Origin: Nitratireductor aquimarinus
GTDB taxonomy: Bacteria; Pseudomonadota; Alphaproteobacteria; Rhizobiales; Rhizobiaceae
DNA length: 64,000 bases
Direction of reading: 5' to 3'
NCBI RefSeq assembly: GCF_017255295.1
Contig: NZ_JAFKDE010000006.1
Span: 248,001-312,000 of the forward strand
Below the pieces are notes generated by a model. That model had not been told where the DNA came from. It was given only the letters and a program-made list of their open reading frames with translations, and searched no databases. Positions 15,336-24,676 of the stretch are shown here, in pieces (the stretch's first letter is position 1; the number at the start of each line of letters is the position of its first letter). Both the position numbers and the translations under genes were made by a program.

Positions 15336-15974
15336 TCAGTGAACAACGCCCTCGCCGGTCATGTGGACCCTGGAAAAGTGGGCGTGCGAGTCGGGTATCG
15401 ACATTGCAATCGGCCCCTGCGTGTCCGCCCAGCCGCGTCCGACCTCGCAGACATCATATTCAAAGCCGTTCGGCAGGTTGATGCGTGCGTTGTGTGGCTG
15501 GCCGCTAACCGGATTGATGATCGGCTCACCGCGCGCCTCGATCAAGCCGGGCACGTTCAACGTCGCCGAGCGGCCAGTGACGTCCACATCGGAATCGATC
15601 TTTGCGAAAACCGGATCATGCACTTTCTCATAGGTGGTTGAGAAAACCTGGAAGAAGGTTGCGCCGGGCTCCGTGTCCTCACCGCTCATGATCCGCAGCA
15701 TTGCCTCGCGCTGCTTTTCATCCGCGCGCTCATCTATGATGGGCACGACACTCCCATGGCCTTCGTGAATGGCGCCCGGCCATGACACGATCATGGCCAT
15801 GCTCAGACCGTCGAGTTTGACGTCGCCATGCCGGCCTTCATCGATATGCACCACCCCGACAGCGTGACAGCCTCCATGTGTGGGCCGGGCATTGAACTGG
15901 CATGGACATCCATAAGCGCAGTTGCAGTGAATAAATTCACGTCCCCTGATCATCCACTTGGTATCGGTCATCAT
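15336..15974 (-). CDS. DUF1326 cysteine-rich protein
   Basis: A 212-residue soluble protein of the DUF1326 family. It opens with a dense Cys/His cluster HCNCAYGCPC (residues 16-25), a likely metal-binding site, then a beta-rich domain. The gene immediately precedes the DUF2182 membrane gene, the usual arrangement, so the two likely act as a soluble/membrane pair in metal handling or an undescribed oxidative reaction. No function is established. The start may be 15974 or 15971. Confidence 0.88.
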   Translation of the reverse strand: MMTDTKWMIRGREFIHCNCAYGCPCQFNARPTHGGCHAVGVVHIDEGRHGDVKLDGLSMAMIVSWPGAIHEGHGSVVPIIDERADEKQREAMLRIMSGEDTEPGATFFQVFSTTYEKVHDPVFAKIDSDVDVTGRSATLNVPGLIEARGEPIINPVSGQPHNARINLPNGFEYDVCEVGRGWADTQGPIAMSIPDSHAHFSRVHMTGEGVVH

Positions 15975-16190
15975 TACCTCCCGGGGTTGATACTGCTCCT
16001 TATCGAGAAATCTGTTGCCGAGACTGAGGAGCCGGAATTCTACGCCTCGGGACTTGAGGTAGCGACTAGGCTGAAAGCCTTAGCGCCTTCTCCAGATTGA
16101 AGATGGGAAGCCGCGGCACTGCGCGCCTTGACCTCGCCCCGATGCTCCGCAATACCTGCCGCGTCTGAATTCACGCGCCGGGAGGCCCGA

Positions 16191-17045
16191 TTGACCGACT
16201 ATCTGATGACGCCGCTGGCCGCCCTGCCCTTTCCCAACATAGACCCGGTGGCGCTACAAGTGGGACCGCTTGCCATTCACTGGTACGGGCTTGGCTATGT
16301 GGTCGGCATTCTGCTCGGCTGGTGGTATGCGCGCCGGCTGGTTTCGAACGAGCGTCTCTGGGCCGGCGGCAAGCCGGCGATGACGGTCACGGATCTCGAC
16401 GATTTCGTTCTATGGGCCGCCATCGGCATCGTGGCCGGCGGACGCATTGGCTACATTCTCTTCTACGATCTCCCCCGCTACATCGCGAACCCGCTCGACA
16501 TTCTCGCCGTGTGGGAAGGCGGCATGTCGTTTCACGGCGGGCTGATCGGCGTCACGCTCGCCATGCTTCTCTTTGCGAAAAAGCGCGGCATCAATGCATG
16601 GAGCCTGTTCGACACGATTTCCGCCGTTGTGCCCATCGGGCTCGGCCTCGTGCGGGTCGCCAACTTCATCAATTCGGAACTGTGGGGCCGGGTGACGGAC
16701 GCGCCCTGGGCCTTCGTCTTCCCCAATGGCGGACCGGAGCCGCGCCACCCAAGCCAGCTTTACGAGGCAGCACTCGAAGGGCTGGTGCTGTTCGTGGTTC
16801 TGCGCCTTCTCACCCATAAGGGGCTGAAGCTTAAGATGCCCGGCTTCGTCGCCGGCGCGTTTGTGTGCGGCTACGGCCTGTCGCGCATCATTGTCGAATT
16901 CTTCCGCGAGCCGGACGCGCATATCGGCTATCTGGCGGGCGACTGGCTCACCATGGGCATGGTGCTCTCGACGCCGATGGTGCTGGTGGGCGTCTGGGCA
17001 ATGCTGCGGGCACGGGCCAAGGCCGCTCCGGCGACAGCCCTATGA
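16191..17045 (+). CDS. lgt: prolipoprotein diacylglyceryl transferase
   Basis: Lgt attaches diacylglycerol from phosphatidylglycerol to the lipobox cysteine of prelipoproteins, in the inner membrane. 284 residues with about seven helices. Signature motifs: [11 protein letters not shown] near the N-terminus, [19 protein letters not shown] and [12 protein letters not shown] start at 16191 is preferred because GGGAGG lies 5 bases before it; the first ATG (16206) would leave that site 20 bases away. Its stop overlaps midA by 4 bases (ATGA). The lipoprotein gene at 20142 in the same run is a possible substrate. Confidence 0.94.
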   Translation: MTDYLMTPLAALPFPNIDPVALQVGPLAIHWYGLGYVVGILLGWWYARRLVSNERLWAGGKPAMTVTDLDDFVLWAAIGIVAGGRIGYILFYDLPRYIANPLDILAVWEGGMSFHGGLIGVTLAMLLFAKKRGINAWSLFDTISAVVPIGLGLVRVANFINSELWGRVTDAPWAFVFPNGGPEPRHPSQLYEAALEGLVLFVVLRLLTHKGLKLKMPGFVAGAFVCGYGLSRIIVEFFREPDAHIGYLAGDWLTMGMVLSTPMVLVGVWAMLRARAKAAPATAL

Positions 17046-18130
17046 AAACACTGGAAGAGCGGATCAGGGCGCAGATCGCGACGACGGGGCCGATGAGCGT
17101 CGCGGATTACATGGCGCTTTGCCTGTTCGACCCCGAACAGGGCTACTACACGACGCGCGAGCCTTTTGGCGCGGCAGGCGACTTCACCACCGCGCCCGAG
17201 ATCAGCCAGATGTTCGGCGAACTGTGCGCCGTCTGGCTCTACACCGCGTGGAAGGCCAGCGGTGCGCCGGGCAATCCCATTCTTGCGGAAATTGGTCCCG
17301 GCCGGGGCACGCTCATGAAGGACATGCTGCGAACCTGGGCAAAGATCGACCCGGCGTTCAGCCGGCAGATGCGCCTCTTCATGATCGAAGCGAGCCCAAG
17401 GCTGAGCGAGGTGCAGCGCAAGACGCTCGCGGCATCCGGCGCTTCTCCCCGGTGGATCACCGATATCGACGCGCTGCCGGACGGCCCGCTCTTCATCATC
17501 GGCAATGAGCTTTTCGACGCCATTCCGGTGCGCCAGTACGTAAAGACCGATTCGGGCTGGCGCGAACGCACGGTCGGCCTCGACGCCAATGACCGGCTTT
17601 CATTCATGGCCGGCGCAGGCGCAGCCGATGAGACGCTTCTGCCGCCCGGCGCAAAAGAAGCGCCCCCTGGAGCCATTGTCGAGCTCGCACCGGCACGCAA
17701 CGCGCTGCTGACACGCATGGCGGAACGCATTCGCACTGAGGGCGGCGCGGCCCTCTTCATCGATTACGGCTATGCCAAACCCGCACCGGGCGACACGCTT
17801 CAGGCCATGCGCAGCCATGCCTACACGAATATCCTGAAGGACCAGGGCAAGGCTGACCTGACCGCGCATGTGGATTTTTCCGCCCTTGCACGCGCTGCAC
17901 GAGACGAAGGGCTTGCCGCAGCGCTGATGGATCAGGGCGACTTCCTCATCGGGCTTGGCATTCTGGAGCGCGCCGGGCGACTGGGCGCCGACAAGAACGG
18001 CACGGAACAGCAGGCGATCCGCAACGCCGTGGAGCGGCTGGCCGGGCCTGAGCAGATGGGCACGCTGTTCAAGGTTCTGGCCATAACGTCATCCACAGTG
18101 ACGGTTCCACCATTCGTTTCGCCGCATTGA
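17042..18130 (+). CDS. midA: MidA/NDUFAF7-type protein arginine methyltransferase
   Basis: A 362-residue class I SAM-dependent methyltransferase of the MidA family. Human NDUFAF7 methylates an arginine of complex I subunit NDUFS2; bacterial forms are predicted to do the same for NuoD. Motifs: [25 protein letters not shown] (SAM binding, residues 82-91), [35 protein letters not shown] overlap with lgt implies translational coupling. The lgt-midA-pgeF order is widely conserved in alphaproteobacteria. Confidence 0.92.
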   Translation: MKTLEERIRAQIATTGPMSVADYMALCLFDPEQGYYTTREPFGAAGDFTTAPEISQMFGELCAVWLYTAWKASGAPGNPILAEIGPGRGTLMKDMLRTWAKIDPAFSRQMRLFMIEASPRLSEVQRKTLAASGASPRWITDIDALPDGPLFIIGNELFDAIPVRQYVKTDSGWRERTVGLDANDRLSFMAGAGAADETLLPPGAKEAPPGAIVELAPARNALLTRMAERIRTEGGAALFIDYGYAKPAPGDTLQAMRSHAYTNILKDQGKADLTAHVDFSALARAARDEGLAAALMDQGDFLIGLGILERAGRLGADKNGTEQQAIRNAVERLAGPEQMGTLFKVLAITSSTVTVPPFVSPH

Positions 18131-18188
18131 CTTGGTTTCGCCCCTGCCTCACGATCCGCCCGCTTGAGACTATCTGAGAAGGCGGCGC

Positions 18189-18983
18189 ATGCACGAAAAT
18201 ACGAGACCGGAGCCCCTGCGGTCGCCGCTTTTGGACCGCGCCGGGAAAAATGGCGTGGCGCACGGGTTCTTCACCCGTGCAGGCGGCGTCTCGACCGGAC
18301 TTTATGACGGGCTGAATGTCGGCTACGGGTCCAGCGACGAGCGCGAAACGGTGACGGAAAACCGCCGCCGCGTGGCCGAATGGCTGGGCGTTGCGCCCGA
18401 CAATCTCCTGACAGTCCATCAGGTTCACTCGCCGCATGCGATCATCGTCGACGGTGCATTCGGTTCCGAACGCCCGCAGGCCGATGCGCTGGTGACAAAC
18501 CGGCCGGGCCTTGCGCTTGGCGCGCTGGCCGCCGATTGTGGGCCGATCCTGTTTGCTGACGACACGGCGCGGGTCATCGCCGCCGCCCATGCCGGCTGGA
18601 AAGGCGCGCTGACCGGCATTCTGGAAAACACGATTGCGGCGATGGAGCTGCTTGGCGCGGAGCGGGAGAACATCACCGCCGTGCTCGGCCCCTCCATCAG
18701 TCAGGCAAATTATGAAGTGGGGCCGGAGTTCGTCGAGCGGTTCGTGAACCACAATCCGGCCAATCAGATCTGGTTTCGCGCGTCGGACAAGCCGGGCCAC
18801 GCGCTGTTCGACCTCAACGGCTACACGGTGGCGCGGCTGACGGCGGCGGGCGTGAACGCCGCACAGCTTGGCCGCTGCACCTATGAAGAAGAAGAGCATT
18901 TCTATTCCTATCGCCGCGCCACGCATCGCGGTGAAGCCGATTACGGACGCCAGATTTCAGCGATCGTCTTGGAGGACATTTGA
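18189..18983 (+). CDS. pgeF: peptidoglycan editing factor PgeF (YfiH)
   Basis: A 264-residue YfiH/laccase-domain protein. In E. coli it removes L-Ser misincorporated at position 1 of muropeptides; it also carries purine nucleoside and polyphenol oxidase-like reports. The zinc-site residues are all present: His80 in HQVHS, Cys117 in ADCGPILFAD and His134 in HAGWKG. Starts 58 bases after midA and ends overlapping the next gene by one base (TGATG). Confidence 0.93.
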   Translation: MHENTRPEPLRSPLLDRAGKNGVAHGFFTRAGGVSTGLYDGLNVGYGSSDERETVTENRRRVAEWLGVAPDNLLTVHQVHSPHAIIVDGAFGSERPQADALVTNRPGLALGALAADCGPILFADDTARVIAAAHAGWKGALTGILENTIAAMELLGAERENITAVLGPSISQANYEVGPEFVERFVNHNPANQIWFRASDKPGHALFDLNGYTVARLTAAGVNAAQLGRCTYEEEEHFYSYRRATHRGEADYGRQISAIVLEDI

Positions 18984-20134
18984 TGGCGCTTCATTTTGAA
19001 CAGGCAGAATTCGATTCCCGACGCGATCGCCTCGTTATCGAAATGGCCGAGCGCAAGCTCGATGCGATGCTGCTTTTCGCTCAGGAGAGCATGTATTGGC
19101 TGACCGGATACGACACGTTCGGCTTCTGCTTCTTCCAGTGCCTTGTGGTGAAGGCCGATGGCTCGATGGTGCTTCTCACGCGTTCGGCCGATCTGCGGCA
19201 GGCGCGGCACACCTCCACCATCGAGAACATCGTTCTGTGGACCGACCGGCACGACGCCAACCCGGCCGCCGACCTGCGCAATCTCCTCAATGATCTCGAT
19301 CTTCTGGGCGCGCGCATCGGCGTGGAATATGACACACATGGCCTGACCGGTCGCAACACGCGCCTGCTGGACGAACAACTCCAGACCTTCGGCAAGATCG
19401 AAGACGCTTCCGACCTCGTGAGCCGCCTCAGGCTCTTCAAGAGCGAGGCCGAGATCAAAAAGGTGAAGCGGGCCGCCAAACTCGGTGACGAGGCGCTGGA
19501 CGCCGCCCTCCCCCTGATCAAGCAGGGAGGCGACGAGGCCGCCATTCTCGCCGCCATGCAGGGTGCGGTTCTGGCCGGTGGCGGCGATTACCCCGCCAAT
19601 GAGTTCATCATCGGTTCGGGCGAAGATGCGCTTCTGTGCCGCTACAAGGCTGGCCGCCGCAAGCTCAACAAGAACGACCAGCTCACACTGGAATGGGCCG
19701 GCGTCTATCACCATTACCACGCGGCGATGATGCAGACCGTGCTGACCGGCAAGGTCTCCAAGCGCCATCAGGAACTGTTCGACGCCGCGCGCGATGCGCT
19801 GACCGCCGTGCAGAAGGCGATGATGCCCGGAAACACATTCGGTGACGTGTTTGACGCGCACGCCCGCGTGATGGAGGCCCATGGCCTGACCAAGCATCGG
19901 CTGAATGCCTGCGGCTATTCCCTTGGTGCCCGCTTTTCGCCCTCGTGGATGGACCCGCAGATGTTCTATGCCGGCAACAGCGAACCCATCGCGCCGGGCA
20001 TGACACTGTTCGCGCACATGATCATCATGGATTCGGAATCCGGCAACGCCATGTGCCTTGGCCGCACCTACCTGACAACGGATGAAGCCCCCGAGCCGCT
20101 TTCGCGCTACGGGCTGGACCTGATCACCCGGTAG
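18983..20134 (+). CDS. M24 peptidase-fold hydrolase without metal ligands
   Basis: A 383-residue creatinase/prolidase-fold protein: N-terminal creatinase-like domain 1-135, pita-bread catalytic domain 140-383. Metal-binding M24 enzymes need two Asp, a His and two Glu. Here the first site reads LEWAGVYHHYHAAMMQT (Asp to Glu, Asp to Ala), and the usual GHG/GYG histidine region reads GYSLGARFSPSW. So it is likely a metal-independent hydrolase like creatinase or ectoine hydrolase DoeA, not an Xaa-Pro dipeptidase. ATG 18983 is preferred, overlapping the pgeF stop, with GGAGGA upstream. Confidence 0.87.
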   Translation: MALHFEQAEFDSRRDRLVIEMAERKLDAMLLFAQESMYWLTGYDTFGFCFFQCLVVKADGSMVLLTRSADLRQARHTSTIENIVLWTDRHDANPAADLRNLLNDLDLLGARIGVEYDTHGLTGRNTRLLDEQLQTFGKIEDASDLVSRLRLFKSEAEIKKVKRAAKLGDEALDAALPLIKQGGDEAAILAAMQGAVLAGGGDYPANEFIIGSGEDALLCRYKAGRRKLNKNDQLTLEWAGVYHHYHAAMMQTVLTGKVSKRHQELFDAARDALTAVQKAMMPGNTFGDVFDAHARVMEAHGLTKHRLNACGYSLGARFSPSWMDPQMFYAGNSEPIAPGMTLFAHMIIMDSESGNAMCLGRTYLTTDEAPEPLSRYGLDLITR

Positions 20135-20141
20135 AGGCAAT

Positions 20142-20780
20142 ATGACGATGTACAACCAAGAGTATCCGGGGGACCGTCGCATTCACGCAAAGCGCATCAT
20201 AACGGGCCTTGCCCTTTTGGGTGCTGCAAGCCTTGCCGGCTGCAACACGGGCTCCGTACTCGACATGAATTCGGGGCCGACGCCGGAAGCATCCGTTCCC
20301 GGCGCGGCTACGCAGCAGGCGGCGACACCACAGGAAGCACCATTGGCGACTGCGCTCGCAGCCACGTCCGATCCCGCCACACAGGCTGCCGCAGCGCCCA
20401 TTCAGGCCGTCACGGGCAACCAGCGGATCCAGTTCGCCCCGGTTGTCGGCGCGACCGCGCAGGCCGTACCGGCGCTCTCACGCCGTCTGGAAGCGCGGGC
20501 CCGCCAAAGCGGCATAGCAATCGTGCCGCAGGGCACGAGCGCACCGATGGTGATGAAAGGCTATTTCTCGGCGATCGCCGATGGCGGCAAGACCACGGTG
20601 ATCTATGTCTGGGATGTGCTCGATCCGTCCGGCAACCGGCTCCACCGCATTCAGGGCCAGCAGGCAGCTCCCGGCGGCAGCGGCGATGGCTGGTCTTCCG
20701 TTACCAGCACGACGATGGAAGCTGTGGCAGACTCCACGATGAGCCAGCTCACCGCCTGGCTCGCGCAACGGCAGGGCTAG
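20142..20780 (+). CDS. predicted lipoprotein
   Basis: A 212-residue exported lipoprotein. The N-terminal basic segment and hydrophobic stretch (residues 14-33) end in the lipobox LAGC with Cys34. It is followed by a Pro/Thr/Ala-rich linker to about residue 95 and a C-terminal domain (about 98-212) of alternating beta/alpha type (FSAIADGGKTTVIYVWDVLDPSGNRLHR). No named family recognised. It is 7 bases downstream of the M24 gene, so likely part of the lgt operon, and would be a substrate of Lgt. Confidence 0.85.
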   Translation: MTMYNQEYPGDRRIHAKRIITGLALLGAASLAGCNTGSVLDMNSGPTPEASVPGAATQQAATPQEAPLATALAATSDPATQAAAAPIQAVTGNQRIQFAPVVGATAQAVPALSRRLEARARQSGIAIVPQGTSAPMVMKGYFSAIADGGKTTVIYVWDVLDPSGNRLHRIQGQQAAPGGSGDGWSSVTSTTMEAVADSTMSQLTAWLAQRQG

Positions 20781-20999
20781 CCCCAAGCCCTCCGAGGGGC
20801 CTAAACTGCCTTTGCAACTCGATAGCCGACAAAAACTGGTTCGGGAAGAAAACCGGATAACAGACGCGAAGAACAGCAGGTGGGACATTTCCACACAGTT
20901 CTGCCTTAAAATGCGTTTTTTTCCGTCATTCCCTTTGCAATACAGTCTCACCCCGTTAAAAGCGCGGGCAAGCGTCAAGGCGTTCTCCGAGGACATTCC

Positions 21000-21932
21000 A
21001 TGAAGCTCTTTGCGGGCAATTCCAACCGGGTTTTGGCAGAGGCCGTCTCCCGCTATCTCAACATTTCTCTTGGCAAAGCGACGGTCAAACGTTTCGCGGA
21101 CCAGGAAATTTTCGTCGAAATCCAGGAAAATGTGCGCGGCGAGGACGTCTTCGTCCTGCAGTCGACCGCATATCCGGCCAACGATCACCTGATGGAACTT
21201 CTCATCATGATCGATGCCTTCCGCCGTTCTTCGGCCCGCCGCATTACTGCGGTGCTGCCCTATTTCGGCTATGCAAGGCAGGACCGGCGCACATCGGGCC
21301 GTACGCCGATCTCGGCAAAGCTGGTCTCGAACCTGATCACCCAGGCAGGCGCTGACCGCGTTCTGACGCTGGACCTGCATGCAGGCCAGATCCAGGGCTT
21401 CTTCGACATCCCCACCGACAACCTTTTCGCCGTGCCCGTGATGGCGCGCGACGTGAAGGCGAACTACACGCTCTCCAACGTCATGGTGGTTTCGCCGGAC
21501 GTGGGCGGCGTGGTGCGGGCGCGCTCGCTGGCAAAGCGCATCGATGCGCCGCTTGCCATCGTGGACAAGCGCCGCGACCGGCCGGGTGAGTCTGAAGTCA
21601 TGAACGTGATCGGCGATGTGAGCGGCAAGGACTGCCTGCTGATCGACGATATCGTCGACTCGGGCGGCACGCTGTGCAACGCGGCCGACGCACTGCTCAA
21701 CAATGGCGCAACCAGCGTCACCGCCTACATCACCCATGGTGTGCTTTCGGGCGGCGCAGCAGCGCGCATCAGCGGCTCACGGCTCAAGGAGCTGGTCATC
21801 ACCGACTCCATTCAGCCGAGCTCTGCGGTGGAAGCAGCACCAAACATTCGCACGATCACCATTGCCGACCTGATCGGCGAGGCGATCTCGCGCACGGCAT
21901 CGGAAGAATCGGTTTCGAGCCTGTTCGACTGA
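21000..21932 (+). CDS. prs: ribose-phosphate pyrophosphokinase
   Basis: Makes PRPP from ribose 5-phosphate and ATP, the precursor of purines, pyrimidines, histidine and tryptophan. 310 residues, the normal length of class I PRPP synthetase. Motifs: [32 protein letters not shown], the PRPP-binding loop [13 protein letters not shown] and [14 protein letters not shown]. It is preceded by a 219-base gap with no clear operator and followed by a terminator. apt in this window (30027) uses its product. Confidence 0.96.
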   Translation: MKLFAGNSNRVLAEAVSRYLNISLGKATVKRFADQEIFVEIQENVRGEDVFVLQSTAYPANDHLMELLIMIDAFRRSSARRITAVLPYFGYARQDRRTSGRTPISAKLVSNLITQAGADRVLTLDLHAGQIQGFFDIPTDNLFAVPVMARDVKANYTLSNVMVVSPDVGGVVRARSLAKRIDAPLAIVDKRRDRPGESEVMNVIGDVSGKDCLLIDDIVDSGGTLCNAADALLNNGATSVTAYITHGVLSGGAAARISGSRLKELVITDSIQPSSAVEAAPNIRTITIADLIGEAISRTASEESVSSLFD

Positions 21933-21955
21933 ACCAATGCTATCGACACAAAAAA

Positions 21956-21981
21956 GCCGGCCCCTGTGGCCGGCTTTTTTT
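21956..21981 (+). terminator. terminator of prs (bidirectional)
   Basis: 7-base-pair stem (21956-21962 with 21968-21974) extended by A/T pairs, 5-base loop and TTTTTTT; the A run on the left makes it work on both strands, suiting the convergent flavin reductase gene. Confidence 0.9.
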
Positions 21982-22001
21982 ATGGCTCTTGCCTGATGAA
22001 G

Positions 22002-22568
22002 TCAGGCGGCGGCGCGCTCCGCATCAGCGCCGACCCACGCAGAGAACCTGTCGACGAACCCGGCCAGGAAGGCCCTGGTGTCCTCATTGGTGATGTCGTT
22101 GTTCCCGTCGATGAGGTCGGGCTTCATCTGCAGATAGACCTCGGGGCTGGTCATCAGCGTTGCGCCAAGGCTTACCAGAATGGAGCGCAGGTGGATCTGC
22201 GCGGCGATGGCGCCCATTGCGCCCGGGCTGGCGCCCACAACGGCGGTCGGCCGCCCGGTCCAGCTGTTCATGCCCCAGGGACGCGAACCCCAGTCGATGG
22301 CATTCTTCAGAATGGCGGGAATGGAACGGTTGTGCTCCGGCGTGACGATCAGAAGACCGTCATTTGCGCCGATTCGATCCTTGAGGTGCTGAGCAGCCGC
22401 AGGATAATCCGCAGCGTCGTCATCATTGTACATCGGCAGCGTGGACAGGTCGAAATACTCGAATTCGAGCCGACCCTCCGCAAGCTTCTCAAGCGCCTGC
22501 GCGAATTTGAGATTGATCGACTCCCTGCGATTGGAGCCGACGAGAACCAAAACTTTCTTCATTTTCAT
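22002..22568 (-). CDS. NAD(P)H-dependent FMN reductase
   Basis: A 188-residue flavodoxin-like FMN reductase (YieF/ChrR/ArsH-like). The signature GSNRRESINLKFA at the N-terminus binds FMN phosphate, and the PEHNRSIPAILKNAIDWGSRP motif is typical of NAD(P)H quinone/chromate reductases. These enzymes reduce quinones or other electrophiles by two electrons. It faces the HxlR regulator at 22663 across a 94-base divergent region with a palindrome, so HxlR probably represses it. Confidence 0.9.
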   Translation of the reverse strand: MKMKKVLVLVGSNRRESINLKFAQALEKLAEGRLEFEYFDLSTLPMYNDDDAADYPAAAQHLKDRIGANDGLLIVTPEHNRSIPAILKNAIDWGSRPWGMNSWTGRPTAVVGASPGAMGAIAAQIHLRSILVSLGATLMTSPEVYLQMKPDLIDGNNDITNEDTRAFLAGFVDRFSAWVGADAERAAA

Positions 22569-22598
22569 TCCTCTGTCCGGCCGGGGTCAAAATCCCGG

Positions 22599-22617
22599 TG
22601 GTATCCTTTGGTAACCA
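22599..22617. promoter_or_regulatory. probable HxlR operator
   Basis: Imperfect 19-base inverted repeat, half-sites TGGTATCC and GGTAACCA separated by TTT (6 of 8 positions pair), in the divergent gap of the flavin reductase and the HxlR gene. Confidence 0.5.
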
Positions 22618-22662
22618 GGCCTATATCTGACAGCAGGAAACCCGTTGCAAGAAGGCACCTTT

Positions 22663-23085
22663 ATGAAACCGCGTCATGGGCACATATCCGAGAGCTGCCG
22701 CCCGATCAGCGAAATCCTGTCCCTCATCGGCGACAAGTGGACATCGCTCATCATCGGACGCCTGCGCGGGGAACCGCTACGCTTCAACGAGCTGAAACGG
22801 CGCGTGGACGGCATCTCCCAGAAGGTGCTGACCGCATCGCTGCGCGCGCTGGTGCGTGACGGTTTCGTGGAGCGCATCGAATATCCGACGGTGCCGCCCA
22901 GCGTGGAATACCGACTCACCCCGTTCGGCCACGAACTCGCCGAACCGCTTTCCGTGCTGCAACAGTTCGCACTCGACAATGCGGGCCGGATGGAGGCCGC
23001 ACGCGCTGCATATGATGCACGCACGGGCGGCGAGAAGCCCGACCGGCAGAAAACACAGCCGATACAGCCCGCCGCCGTGCCGTAA
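22663..23085 (+). CDS. HxlR-family regulator
   Basis: A 140-residue winged-helix protein of the HxlR family (YodB/HypR-like). The domain spans residues 10-105 with [47 protein letters not shown] and [16 protein letters not shown] cysteine is present near the N-terminus (SESCRP), the position of the redox- or quinone-sensing cysteine in YodB and HypR. Divergent to a flavin reductase, so it is likely a repressor lifted by quinones or electrophiles, by analogy. ATG 22663 is used although a slightly longer TTG-initiated frame exists. Confidence 0.88.
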   Translation: MKPRHGHISESCRPISEILSLIGDKWTSLIIGRLRGEPLRFNELKRRVDGISQKVLTASLRALVRDGFVERIEYPTVPPSVEYRLTPFGHELAEPLSVLQQFALDNAGRMEAARAAYDARTGGEKPDRQKTQPIQPAAVP

Positions 23086-23242
23086 AAGGCGTTGCGCCCT
23101 TGCGCACGCCCCCTCCATCGGCTATAGACCCGCCGTCCGCGTAGACACCCTTGGAGGCACCGCGGATGGAAGTTCGCCCGATACAATTCGGTCTTCAGGC
23201 AGCGCTTGTAGCGCCGTCAGGTGCCGTTTCGGACAGCTTTCA

Positions 23243-23266
23243 CGTTTTCAGGTTCGCCTGAAAGCG
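23243..23266 (+). promoter_or_regulatory. rplY leader hairpin with UUCG tetraloop
   Basis: 10-base-pair stem (23243-23252 with 23257-23266; one G-U pair) capped by TTCG, 25 bases upstream of the rplY start. A smaller hairpin (23202-23206 with 23210-23214) precedes it. No T tract, so an RNA structure rather than a terminator. Confidence 0.6.
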
Positions 23267-23290
23267 CTCCACAACATGAAAGGACAGGCC

Positions 23291-23929
23291 ATGAGCCAGA
23301 GCTATGAGCTGAAGGCCGAGGCGCGCGAACGGGTCGGTAAGGGGTCCGCCCGGGCTATTCGGCGCAACGGAAAGATTCCCGCCGTGATCTACGGCGACAA
23401 GGATGCCCCCATCTCCATCACGCTTCCCTACAAGGAAGTGTTCATGAAGATCCACGCCGGTGGCTTCCTCACCACGATCGCGACGATCGACGTCGACGGC
23501 AAGAAGATCAAGGTCCTCCCGAAGGATTACCAGCTTGATCCCGTCCGCGACTTCCTGATGCATGTGGACTTCCTGCGCATCGGCAAGGGCACCGTCGTGA
23601 CCGTCAACGTGCCGGTTCACTTCATCAATGAAGAAACCGCACCCGGCATCAAGCGCGGCGGCGTTCTCAACGTCGTTCGTCACGAAGTCGAGTTCACCTG
23701 CCCGGCTACGGCGATCCCCGAGTACATCGAGGTTGATCTGGCTGGCATGGATATCGGCGATTCCGCACATATCTCCGCAGTCAAGCTGCCGGAAGGCGTG
23801 GAACCCACCATCACCGACCGCGACTTCACCATCGCAACCGTCGCAGCACCGGCCGGCCTCAAGTCGGAAGAAGCTGCCGAGGGCGAAGAAGCCGGTTCGG
23901 AAGAGAAGGAGGGCGAGGGCGAGGAGTAA
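23291..23929 (+). CDS. rplY: 50S ribosomal protein L25/Ctc
   Basis: 5S-rRNA-binding ribosomal protein L25 of the long Ctc/TL5 type, 212 residues. Domain 1 (1-95) binds 5S rRNA; TL5 C-terminal domain (100-190), then an acidic tail of Glu and Gly (about 190-212). ATG 23291 is chosen with GAAAGGA upstream; an in-frame ATG at 23276 (MKGQAMSQ) is less likely. Followed by pth after 24 bases, making rplY-pth-ychF one operon. The structured leader may allow feedback control, which is inferred. Confidence 0.95.
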   Translation: MSQSYELKAEARERVGKGSARAIRRNGKIPAVIYGDKDAPISITLPYKEVFMKIHAGGFLTTIATIDVDGKKIKVLPKDYQLDPVRDFLMHVDFLRIGKGTVVTVNVPVHFINEETAPGIKRGGVLNVVRHEVEFTCPATAIPEYIEVDLAGMDIGDSAHISAVKLPEGVEPTITDRDFTIATVAAPAGLKSEEAAEGEEAGSEEKEGEGEE

Positions 23930-23953
23930 TCCTCCCCTTTCCTGCAAGATCTC

Positions 23954-24673
23954 ATGCTGCTTATTGCAGGGCTCGGCAATCCCGGCCAGCAATACGAACG
24001 GCACCGGCACAATGTCGGTTTTATGGCGGCGGACGCGATTGCGCGCCGCCATAATTTTTCGTCATGGTCAAAGAAATTCAACGCGCTGGTGGCCGAAGGG
24101 CGCATCGGCGGCGAGAAGGTGCTGCTGATCAAACCACAGACCTTCATGAACCTTTCTGGCCAGGCGATCGGCGAAGCCATGCGGTTCTACAAGGTCGGTC
24201 TTGAAGACCTGATCGTCTTTTATGACGAGCTGGACCTTGCCCCCGGCAAGCTGCGCCTGAAGACCGGCGGCGGCTCGGGCGGACACAACGGCATCAAGTC
24301 CATCGACGCCCATTGCGGCAAGGACTATCGCCGCGTGCGCATCGGCATTGGCCATCCCGGCGACAAGGCGCGTGTGAATGCGCATGTTCTGGGTGATTTC
24401 GCCAAGGCGGACCAGGCCTGGCTCGAACCGCTTCTCGACACGGTGGCAGACAACATCGCTATGCTGGCCGAGGGTGACGAGTCGGGTTTCATGAACCGCG
24501 TCAGCCTCGCGGTGAAAGGGTCCGGCGCTGAGCCGGCCGTCAAACAGGAAAAGAAGCCCGCCCGGAAGCAGAGCCACATTCGCCAGGCGCGGCAACAGGG
24601 GCCATCGGCCTCAATACCGGAAAATGGCCCCATGGCGGCCATGCTGAAGAAACTCCTCGGCCAGAAGGAATAG
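23954..24673 (+). CDS. pth: peptidyl-tRNA hydrolase
   Basis: Recycles tRNA from prematurely released peptidyl-tRNA. The core (1-190) has the expected residues: [18 protein letters not shown] with Asn10 and catalytic His19, [22 protein letters not shown] with the conserved Asp, and [12 protein letters not shown]. At 239 residues it is about 45 longer than the E. coli enzyme; the extra C-terminus is Lys/Arg/Gln-rich ([17 protein letters not shown]) as in many rhizobia and may add RNA affinity. Ends 3 bases before ychF. Confidence 0.95.
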   Translation: MLLIAGLGNPGQQYERHRHNVGFMAADAIARRHNFSSWSKKFNALVAEGRIGGEKVLLIKPQTFMNLSGQAIGEAMRFYKVGLEDLIVFYDELDLAPGKLRLKTGGGSGGHNGIKSIDAHCGKDYRRVRIGIGHPGDKARVNAHVLGDFAKADQAWLEPLLDTVADNIAMLAEGDESGFMNRVSLAVKGSGAEPAVKQEKKPARKQSHIRQARQQGPSASIPENGPMAAMLKKLLGQKE

Positions 24674-24676
24674 GAA

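Noticed and set aside
20781-20999. PRPP-type riboswitch before prs
   Set aside because: I see no structured, conserved-looking elements in the gap and such switches are not known in this group.
20812-21003. Small ORF between the lipoprotein gene and prs
   Set aside because: No ribosome site, biased composition, overlaps the prs start; likely just the prs leader.
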